64,000 nt of DNA from an uncultured Clostridia bacterium (GTDB lineage Bacteria; Bacillota; Clostridia; Christensenellales; Borkfalkiaceae): positions 1 to 64,000 of the forward strand of contig CANRIK010000002.1 of NCBI GenBank assembly GCA_947630705.1, read 5' to 3'. The notes beneath the pieces were generated by a model. That model saw nothing but the letters and a program-made list of their open reading frames with translations, was not told where the DNA came from and ran no database searches. The translations under genes were made by a program, and so were the position numbers. Every line of letters starts with the position of its first letter. Within the stretch, counting starts at the first letter, position 1. Below are positions 41,210 through 47,523 of this stretch, piece by piece.

Positions 41210-43215
41210 TTTTTAAATCGATTATGTTAAATAATTTTAGACAATATCGCGGCGAAAATATCATAAACTTTTCAACTGACCCCGTGCGCAATGTTACTGT
41301 TGTATTAGGCGTAAACACAAGTGGGAAGACCACTCTTGTCCAGTCTTTTTTATGGTGTTTATATGGGATTTCTTCGTTCAAAACAAAGGAAATCCTTAAT
41401 TCGGAACTATCGAATTCATTAACGCCAAATACTGAGGTGAAAGCAACTGTTAAAATCGTGCTTGTCCATGACGGGAAGGAATATACAATAGAGCGCAGTC
41501 AGACTTTTACAAAAGATTCATATGACTCATTGAGGTCTTCTCAATCGAAGCTTACTATTTGTTATAAAGATGATATTGGCAATACTCAATGGGTTTCAGA
41601 TTCGGAAAAGGCTAAAACGGAAGTAATAAATAGTATTTTATCAAAAGATTTATCTGACTACTTCTTCTTTGACGGCGAACGCATCGAAGAGATTAGTGAT
41701 AAGAAAAACGTTGTGGAAGCTGTTCGTGGATTGATGGGCATAGATATTTTAGGGTCTGCAATTGACCATTTGGATCCAAAAACTTCGAGGACTAATTCCG
41801 TTGTCGGAAAATTAAGAAGAGAACTTGACATTGGAAGCGATAATCGGGGCGCCGAACTTACAAGAAAGCAGGAAGCTTTAACTAATAAATTGCAGGGATA
41901 TGAGGCAAGGCTAGAAACTGTTAAAAGTGAAATAGAAACGTTCAAGGCTGAACGCGAAAAGTATCAAAAGTTATTATTAGATACTAAAGAGGTCGCCGGC
42001 AAGCAAAAAGAAAGATTACGGATAGAAACTAATATAAAAAATTTGGAATCCAACATAAATATTTTCAGGGCGAGATTGTTAGATGACTTTAACCGCGAAT
42101 ATTTTGCATTCCTTGCAGTCCCTTTAATAAAAAGGGCATTTGATTGCTTGGCTTCAGCAAAAGAAGATCCTCAGGGAATACCAATGATGCATTCCGAATC
42201 GATTGATTACATATTAAACAGAAAAAGATGTATTTGCGGCTGTGATTTATCCAAAAATCAAGGAGCCGTTGATAATATCCTATACGAACGAAAATTATTA
42301 CCTCCTCATCATATCGGTACAGATATTAATACGCTGAAAACATCAGGATTACAATATTGCAAACAAGCTGAAGGAATGGATGACCGTATTATTCAAGATT
42401 ATAAAGAAATAGTACGATTGACAAGAAACTTGGATGATGTACGTGAGGATTTAAAACATGTTAGCGAAGAAATAAAAAATCTAGGTGAAGTCAATGTAAG
42501 AAAGATAGAGGATGATTATCAGGCTAATGAAAGACTTTTGGATGGTAAAATTAGTCTTCGTGGAAGCATAGAAAGAGATATTTCCGAAACCAAACGTCAA
42601 ATAGATGATTGCGTTCGTGAATTGAGTGGATTAGCAGTTAAAAATGATAAGAATGATTTGATAAGATTGGAAATCAAATATGCTGAAGCTGTATACTATT
42701 GGTTTAAAGATACCTATGACCAACTTGAACATGAAGTGCGCGACCAACTTACTGAAAGCATAAATCGCATCTTTAAACAGATGTATCACGGCTCTAGGAA
42801 GGTTGAAGTTGATTCAAATTATCGTATCAGATTAAAAACCGATATTGGAGAAAAAGAAATAACGACCGATGAATCAAAGGGTCTTGAAGCTGTCAAGAAC
42901 TTCTCGTTTATTAGTGGACTCGTTGATTTAGCTAGAAGTAAAGCGCGGCAGACTGAAAATGACGATGTGTCGATTTCTACTGAACCTTATCCTATAGTAA
43001 TGGATGCACCGTTTTCAAACGTTGACGAAATTCACATAGGAAATATTTCCACCATACTGCCTGAAACAGCAGAACAAGTAATTTTAATCGTTATGAAAAA
43101 AGACTGGGAATATGCAAGAGAAAAAATGATAGACAAGGTTGGCGCAAGCTATATTATTGAAAAAGTAAACAACTCTGAAACGTTCTCAAAAATCAGGAGG
43201 AATGAAGATGTTTGA
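41206..43215 (+). CDS. DndD-like SMC/Rad50-type ATPase
   Basis: 669 residues. N-terminal F-K-S-I-M-L-N-N-F-R-Q-Y-R-G and Walker A V-L-G-V-N-T-S-G-K-T-T; two coiled-coil arms (about 225-290 and 395-490) flank a central C-I-C-G-C segment (about 344) that looks like a zinc hook; the C-terminal half has the ABC-type E-T-E-I region, T-D-E-S-K-G-L (near 555) and Walker B P-I-V-M-D-A-P-F (about 600). This is the DndD/RecN-like layout. DndD is proposed to nick or open DNA for sulfur insertion. ATG overlaps the 58-aa gene by 4 bp. Confidence 0.8.
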   Translation: MIFKSIMLNNFRQYRGENIINFSTDPVRNVTVVLGVNTSGKTTLVQSFLWCLYGISSFKTKEILNSELSNSLTPNTEVKATVKIVLVHDGKEYTIERSQTFTKDSYDSLRSSQSKLTICYKDDIGNTQWVSDSEKAKTEVINSILSKDLSDYFFFDGERIEEISDKKNVVEAVRGLMGIDILGSAIDHLDPKTSRTNSVVGKLRRELDIGSDNRGAELTRKQEALTNKLQGYEARLETVKSEIETFKAEREKYQKLLLDTKEVAGKQKERLRIETNIKNLESNINIFRARLLDDFNREYFAFLAVPLIKRAFDCLASAKEDPQGIPMMHSESIDYILNRKRCICGCDLSKNQGAVDNILYERKLLPPHHIGTDINTLKTSGLQYCKQAEGMDDRIIQDYKEIVRLTRNLDDVREDLKHVSEEIKNLGEVNVRKIEDDYQANERLLDGKISLRGSIERDISETKRQIDDCVRELSGLAVKNDKNDLIRLEIKYAEAVYYWFKDTYDQLEHEVRDQLTESINRIFKQMYHGSRKVEVDSNYRIRLKTDIGEKEITTDESKGLEAVKNFSFISGLVDLARSKARQTENDDVSISTEPYPIVMDAPFSNVDEIHIGNISTILPETAEQVILIVMKKDWEYAREKMIDKVGASYIIEKVNNSETFSKIRRNEDV

Positions 43216-43705
43216 TAATGACATTAAAATTACAGGTAAGCATGCTAGGTATTTAAAGTTTCTTGCTAAAAAGAGTACCGAATTAAAAAAAGATGCAAAA
43301 TCAGCAGAAATATTTAAACGCTATATTGACGTATATATGGCAGGAATAATAGTCGGTGATGTAAAAAACAGGAAATCCGATATTGATAATTCTATTGACG
43401 ATTCGGCAAACATATTGGCGTCAGCCGTAATAGGCGAACAGGACAGATTAAAGTTTTTATATCGCTTGGTATTATTAACGGACAACCCTTCCTCTACATC
43501 TGTTGAAGATAGAATTGATAATGCCTTTAGATATGACGGAGATGCGGCTAAATTAAAAGAGGGAATGGCTATATTAAATTCCTATGCAAGAGGCGGCATC
43601 GAATGGCTATACGAAAAATTTAATGACGGTGTAACTACGCAGGAAGATTATTATAGAATTGTATATGAGCTGACTAAAGAATACAGCGAAGATTATTATT
43701 GTTAA
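43208..43705 (+). CDS. Conserved-looking 165-residue protein of the Dnd-like operon
   Basis: From ATG 43208 (AGGAGG 6-7 nt upstream; the ATG two codons earlier sits too close to the SD). Helical, charged; I-T-G-K-H-A-R-Y-L-K-F-L-A-K near the N-terminus, then F-K-R-Y-I-D-V-Y-M-A-G-I-I-V-G and F-L-Y-R-L-V-L-L. It occupies the place of a DndE-like partner after DndD, but it is longer than DndE and I cannot recognise the family. Overlaps the dndD-like stop by 8 bp, so probably a stoichiometric partner. Confidence 0.65.
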   Translation: MFDNDIKITGKHARYLKFLAKKSTELKKDAKSAEIFKRYIDVYMAGIIVGDVKNRKSDIDNSIDDSANILASAVIGEQDRLKFLYRLVLLTDNPSSTSVEDRIDNAFRYDGDAAKLKEGMAILNSYARGGIEWLYEKFNDGVTTQEDYYRIVYELTKEYSEDYYC

Positions 43706-43741
43706 ACCATATCAGTTCACAGATACATTTAAGAAAAGGCC

Positions 43742-44263
43742 ATGGAAGATTTAATTCAAGATTTACGAAATAAAAAATTTCAAATCGAGTTGCCATCGCA
43801 TTTATGGAGAACATTTGATCCCAATATTTTAAAGGTTTTACAGACGAAGCAATGGAATACGTTTAAATATTTTACATCGTATGGGATTATAAATAATGCT
43901 ATTTCCTCTGTTAATAATAAAAAAGGTGGAATTTACATATTTTATGTTGACCCGCAGATCATTCCTGAAAGGCAACGCATTTTAATGTATGTGGGAGAAG
44001 CGCAATTAACCGCTAATCAAAATCTGCGAAAAAGGATAAGCGAATATAAAAATTATTTACCGCCTGATTATAGTCGCCCCAAAATCAGCACTATGTTACA
44101 ACAATGGTGGGAAGATTTGTACTGCAGTTATATAGAGCTGGACGACAATGAGCTGATAATGCAAATTGAAACGGAACTTATTAATAAATTGATTTTACCG
44201 TTTAACGATAAAATACCAGATAAAAAAATTGGTTTTGCAGTCAAAGCTGCCGGATTGCAATAA
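43742..44263 (+). CDS. GIY-YIG-type endonuclease
   Basis: 173 residues. G-G-I-Y-I-F-Y-V (about 61-68) and M-Y-V-G-E-A (about 82-87) are the GIY and YIG strands; L-R-K-R-I-S-E-Y supplies the Arg; E-T-E-L-I-N-K near 150 gives the metal-binding Glu; F-N-D follows. The nuclease fold appears complete. In a modification operon it is the best candidate for a restriction nuclease, perhaps sensing the absence or presence of sulfur; this is inference. GGCC(ATG) with AAGAAAAGG upstream; starts 36 bp after the preceding gene. Confidence 0.75.
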   Translation: MEDLIQDLRNKKFQIELPSHLWRTFDPNILKVLQTKQWNTFKYFTSYGIINNAISSVNNKKGGIYIFYVDPQIIPERQRILMYVGEAQLTANQNLRKRISEYKNYLPPDYSRPKISTMLQQWWEDLYCSYIELDDNELIMQIETELINKLILPFNDKIPDKKIGFAVKAAGLQ

Positions 44264-44278
44264 AGAGAGGAATTTATT

Positions 44279-45556
44279 ATGAAGAAATTATCGCTAAGAG
44301 AAAAATCAGGGGATTGGATATACTATTTAACCAGTTTTACTTATAAAGAAGTAAAAGAAAACGTAAAACGCGTCGATGATGAATTGCATAAATCAAAGTC
44401 TTTAAATGAGTTGATACAGAGAAGTCTTACTGATAATGTTAATAGCATCGCTCGATATATTGAGAACCAAAAGGAACATTTTTTCAACGCGTTAGTTTTA
44501 GCTGTTTATGATGGCGATCCCCAATGGAGAGAAATTGAGTTAAATTACGGCGACGGTGAAAAATATGAAATGGGGATATTAGAGTTATCTGGCGAAGAAA
44601 AAATATTTCCTGTAGATGGCCAACATAGAGTTGAAGGGATAAAACAAGTTTTAGCTGGTGAAAAAGGCCCGAACTATGAAGATGAAACTATACCTGTTAT
44701 TTTAATTGGACATAAAAACACCGCCATCGGCATGCAAAGAACAAGACGTTTGTTCAGCACGTTGAATAGATATGCCAAACCCGTAAGTTTAAATGATATT
44801 ATAGCCCTTGATGAAGACGACATTGTTGCGATCGTTACTAGACATTTAATAGAAAATTGTGAACTGTTTAAAGAGAAAAGGCTTAATAATCATAAACAGA
44901 AAGCAATACCCGAAAAAGATAAAACCGCGTTTACCAACATTATATCATTATATGAATGCAATACAGAGTTGCTTAAATATTTTATTAAAGATAAAGAAGT
45001 ATCAATAGATAACAAATTATTAAAAGGGAAACGGAAAATCGAAGAATATTGCAGAAAAAGACCCCCAGATGAAGATATCACAAAATTTATAAATTTTGTT
45101 GATGATTATTGGGCAAACTTTTCTAGTAAAATTACTCCCATCAAGGAATATTTATTCAAAGACGTAGACGAAGCCCCCGTATCAAGTTTCAGAAATAAGG
45201 AAGGCGGCAATCTAATATTTCGTCCAATAGGGCAAAGACCATTTGTGCTGTGTGCATTAAGTTTATATGAAATATATAAAGATTTCGAACAAGTAATGGC
45301 TAAAATGGATTTAGTAAATTATGATTTGACTAATGAAGTATGGAAGTTTATTGCATGGAACCCTATAAGCAAGAAAATGATTGCCTCATCTAATGGGAAA
45401 CTTATAGAATTGATGCTAAAATATTTTGTTGGGGTAGAACTAAGCCTCAAAGAATATGGTGCTATGATAGATTCTTATATAGAAATGAAAGGCAATGAAG
45501 AATTAACACCTCAAATGGCGCAAGATGAATTGATTAAATATAAAATTAACAATTAG
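44279..45556 (+). CDS. DGQHR-domain protein, DndB-like
   Basis: 425 residues. P-V-D-G-Q-H-R-V-E-G (about 117-126) is the DGQHR motif; Q-R-T-R-R-L-F-S-T-L-N-R-Y-A-K (about 158-172) and P-V-S-L-N-D follow as in DndB/DGQHR proteins. DndB regulates dnd transcription and affects modification frequency in known systems. Strong AGAGAGG before ATG, 15 bp after the GIY-YIG gene. Last gene of the operon; no terminator is evident in 45557-45657. Confidence 0.75.
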   Translation: MKKLSLREKSGDWIYYLTSFTYKEVKENVKRVDDELHKSKSLNELIQRSLTDNVNSIARYIENQKEHFFNALVLAVYDGDPQWREIELNYGDGEKYEMGILELSGEEKIFPVDGQHRVEGIKQVLAGEKGPNYEDETIPVILIGHKNTAIGMQRTRRLFSTLNRYAKPVSLNDIIALDEDDIVAIVTRHLIENCELFKEKRLNNHKQKAIPEKDKTAFTNIISLYECNTELLKYFIKDKEVSIDNKLLKGKRKIEEYCRKRPPDEDITKFINFVDDYWANFSSKITPIKEYLFKDVDEAPVSSFRNKEGGNLIFRPIGQRPFVLCALSLYEIYKDFEQVMAKMDLVNYDLTNEVWKFIAWNPISKKMIASSNGKLIELMLKYFVGVELSLKEYGAMIDSYIEMKGNEELTPQMAQDELIKYKINN

Positions 45557-45657
45557 CAAAAGTAAAATTTTACCGCATAATGAACAGGTACTAGAATTTT
45601 AGCTAGGCAGAGAAATATAACAGCGAGTTTATTTACTTTTCCCAGATTTCATAGTAA

Positions 45658-45703
45658 AAATCTTTACTTTTTATGGGTAATATGCTATAATAAGTAAAGA
45701 TTT
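45658..45703 (+). promoter_or_regulatory. Fic promoter flanked by a 12-bp perfect inverted repeat (operator)
   Basis: AAATCTTTACTT (45658-45669) and its exact reverse complement (45692-45703) bracket the promoter: -35 TTACTT (45664-45669), 16-bp spacer, -10 TATAAT (45686-45691). Each arm overlaps a promoter element, ideal for autorepression by the XRE domain of the adjacent protein. Confidence 0.75.
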
Positions 45704-45715
45704 GAGAGGTGAAAT

Positions 45716-46627
45716 ATGTTTTCCTATGCAGGACTTTCGGAAATTTTAAAGAAAAACGGGCTGAAAAAGTCAGATTTGACGGCAAAAGCCGGCATATCTT
45801 CGCGCACGATTGCCAAGATTTCAAAGGGTGAAAAGATTGCCGACAACGTCATAAACAGGCTATGTAAATTTTTCGGCTGTAAAAGCGGGGATATTTGCCG
45901 AGAGATAAGCGACAACCCCGTTTTGCAGGTGTTGCGCGACGAAAAGGGTGCAAAAATAAGCGGCGGGCTGTATCACGAAACGCAGATTCGCCTGACGTAC
46001 AACTCCAACCGCATTGAGGGCAGCCGCCTTTCCGAGGACCAAACACGTTTGATATTCGAAACAAACACGATAGGCGCAGAGGAAGGCGTGCCCGTGGACG
46101 ACGTCATCGAAACCGCCAACCACTTCCGCGCGGTGGACTACGTGATAGACTGCGCCGAACAACCCCTCACCGAAGACATCATCAAAACTCTGCATAAAAT
46201 TTTAAAGACGGGCACGAAGGATTCATACCTCGCCTGGTTCAACGTCGGAGAGTACAAAAAACGTGCTAACGTGGTAGGCGGAATTGAAACGGTTGCGCCG
46301 TCCAAAGTCGCAGAAAAAATGAAGGAGCTGTTGCAAAACTATAACGGCAAGACGGGAATAAAACTTGAAGACATAGTTGAATTTCACTATAATTTCGAGC
46401 GCATCCACCCCTTTCAGGACGGCAACGGCAGAGTGGGCAGGCTGATATGCTTTAAGGAGTGTTTGCGGCATAAAATTATCCCGTTCATCATTGAGGATAG
46501 AAAGAAAATGTTTTACTACCGCGGTTTGCGTGAATGGGAAAACGAAAGAGTTTATTTGATTGACACCTGCCTCGACGGGCAGGATACCTACAAGGCGTTG
46601 CTGAAGTATTTTGGGGTAGTTGAATAA
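45716..46627 (+). CDS. XRE-Fic protein (HTH domain fused to Fic AMP-transferase)
   Basis: 303 residues. N-terminal XRE HTH (about 15-60: K-S-D-L-T-A-K-A-G-I-S-S-R-T-I-A-K-I). Inhibitory helix S-N-R-I-E-G (about 97-102, the S-x-x-x-E-G motif of self-inhibited Fic proteins). Catalytic loop H-P-F-Q-D-G-N-G-R-V-G-R (about 224-235) is complete. Fic enzymes usually transfer AMP to a protein; with the internal inhibitory helix no separate antitoxin is needed. The HTH and the flanking operator imply self-regulation. GAGAGGTG precedes ATG. Base composition differs from the AT-rich operon before it, so it may have another origin. Confidence 0.88.
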   Translation: MFSYAGLSEILKKNGLKKSDLTAKAGISSRTIAKISKGEKIADNVINRLCKFFGCKSGDICREISDNPVLQVLRDEKGAKISGGLYHETQIRLTYNSNRIEGSRLSEDQTRLIFETNTIGAEEGVPVDDVIETANHFRAVDYVIDCAEQPLTEDIIKTLHKILKTGTKDSYLAWFNVGEYKKRANVVGGIETVAPSKVAEKMKELLQNYNGKTGIKLEDIVEFHYNFERIHPFQDGNGRVGRLICFKECLRHKIIPFIIEDRKKMFYYRGLREWENERVYLIDTCLDGQDTYKALLKYFGVVE

Positions 46628-46638
46628 TCGGAATTAAA

Positions 46639-46673
46639 GGCAGAACCGCGGATTCGCAAGCGGTTCTGCCTTT
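46639..46673 (+). terminator. Terminator of the fic gene
   Basis: 11-bp perfect stem (46639-46649 with 46660-46670) followed by TTTGG; short T-tract. Confidence 0.65.
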
Positions 46674-46702
46674 GGTAAATGTATAATTTTATGTGAAAAT
46701 GA

Positions 46703-46720
46703 TTGGGAAATTTTGGGAAG
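46703..46720 (+). repeat. Right arm-type sites, island 2
   Basis: TTGGGAAA (46703-46710) and TTGGGAAG (46713-46720), matching the left pair at 27086-27104. Between here and the att core (46721-46857) the sequence has no gene and several TTTTC/CCTCGTTTT-like repeats. Confidence 0.5.
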
Positions 46721-46857
46721 TACGGAAATTTTGCAGAAAACGGGAACAAGCGGAAACGCCTCGTTTTTGATTGTTTTTAATGATTTTTTGCCTTAAAATG
46801 CCTCGTTTTCGATGCTTTTCAAATACTCAAAAATGACCTGAAATCAGGGCGATTTGC

Positions 46858-46912
46858 CTTAAAATCCCTCGGACGAGAGTCCGTATCGGTTCAAGTCCGA
46901 TCACAAGCACCA
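46858..46912 (+). pseudogene. 3' half of tRNA-Leu(UAA) no. 1, split by island 2
   Basis: Begins at core CTTAAAA; continues with anticodon stem TCCCT, variable arm CGGACGAGAGTCCG, T-arm ATCGG-TTCAAGT-CCGAT and CACAAGC-ACCA, which pairs with the 5' half at 26751-26789. The sequence before the core is not tRNA, so the gene is not restored here. Confidence 0.92.
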
Positions 46913-46917
46913 AAAGG

Positions 46918-46940
46918 ACAGGCTTTGCCTGTCTTTTGTG
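46918..46940 (+). terminator. Terminator of the original tRNA-Leu transcript
   Basis: GACAGGC-TTT-GCCTGTC followed by TTTTG, directly after the CCA end. Confidence 0.7.
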
Positions 46941-46975
46941 CTTTATGAAATGTATGAATATGTCTCGGGAGAAAA

Positions 46976-47014
46976 GTGCCCTATGCTATTGTTTACCGCA
47001 CGAGCATAGGGCAC
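46976..47014. other. Isolated long hairpin in the 46913-47340 gap
   Basis: 12-bp perfect stem GTGCCCTATGCT/AGCATAGGGCAC with a 15-nt loop. On minus it is followed by TTTTCTCCC. No gene is visible on either side within 300 bp; the gap otherwise holds only the RM promoter. Confidence 0.6.
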
Positions 47015-47269
47015 AACTAAAATGAAAGAATCTGAAATTTTTATTGCCTTTGAAAAACGATTTCAAAATAAAATTACATTTTTTTAAAAATCTGCCAACT
47101 TTGAATAGTCAGTTAATTGCAATAAATTTCTTGCGAAAAAACGGCGGATATCGGGAGGCATGAAGCGCCGCATGCGAAAACGGGCTTTAATGAATATATC
47201 CTCCGCTTTTCTTCCATTCGGCGACATGCAAAAAATTGAAACGCACTGCAAAAAAATCAAGCCGTAAGG

Positions 47270-47298
47270 TTGCAAGCGTCTGCAAAATATGTTATTAT
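47270..47298 (+). promoter_or_regulatory. Promoter of the restriction-modification locus
   Basis: -35 TTGCAA (47270-47275), 17-bp spacer, -10 TATTAT (47293-47298); about 45 nt before the GTG of the small HTH gene. Confidence 0.55.
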
Positions 47299-47340
47299 AT
47301 TATTCGTCCCGTGGAATAATACGATAAGGCGGAGGTTCAT

Positions 47341-47523
47341 GTGGCAAACGATTTCATAACGGCCAGTCAAGCCGCAAAAAAATGGAATATTTCTCAACGC
47401 CGCGTGCAGATCCTCTGCGCGACCGGTCGGATAGACGGCGTTTTCAAACTGGGCGAAAACTGGGCTATACCCAAAAACACGGAAAAACCGCACGACGCGC
47501 GCAGAAAACAGGAGATAATCTAA
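47341..47523 (+). CDS. Small HTH (MerR/excisionase-like fold) protein of the RM locus
   Basis: 60 residues: I-T-A-S-Q-A-A-K-K-W-N-I-S-Q-R-R-V-Q (about 6-23) is a winged-HTH of the MerR/HTH_17 kind; G-R-I-D-G-V-F-K-L-G-E-N-W-A-I-P is the wing found in such small DNA-binding proteins. GTG start with GGCGGAGG 7 nt upstream. Stop overlaps the methyltransferase start by one base (TAATG), so it is co-translated and may act as a controller of the RM genes. Confidence 0.7.
   Translation: MANDFITASQAAKKWNISQRRVQILCATGRIDGVFKLGENWAIPKNTEKPHDARRKQEII

Larger units (their letters stand above)
26790..46864. mobile_element. Island 2: 20-kb integrative element in tRNA-Leu(UAA) with Dnd-like defence cargo
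   Basis: Bounded by the two halves of tRNA-Leu no. 1, with CTTAAAA at both junctions. The left end holds a tandem 101-bp repeat, an intact tRNA-Leu(UAA), arm-type motifs and an integrase; the right end has matching arm motifs (46703-46720). Backbone genes (integrase, HTH regulator) are homologous to those of island 1. Cargo: TnpV-like and Mob-like genes, the ten-gene Dnd-like operon, XRE-Fic. Base composition of the operon is clearly more AT-rich than the flanking chromosome. Confidence 0.85.

Noticed and set aside
43208-43705. Calling this gene dndE
   Set aside because: Position fits but length and visible sequence do not match DndE; left as unknown.
31543-45556. Calling the operon BREX type 4
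   Set aside because: A PAPS-reductase-like protein and a BrxC-like ATPase are shared, but no PglZ or BrxL is present, while DndD-, DndA- and DndB-like genes are.
47382-47522. N-terminal extension of the methyltransferase-nuclease fusion
   Set aside because: It lies in another frame of the HTH gene, without ribosome site; the ATG at 47523 starts directly with motif I.
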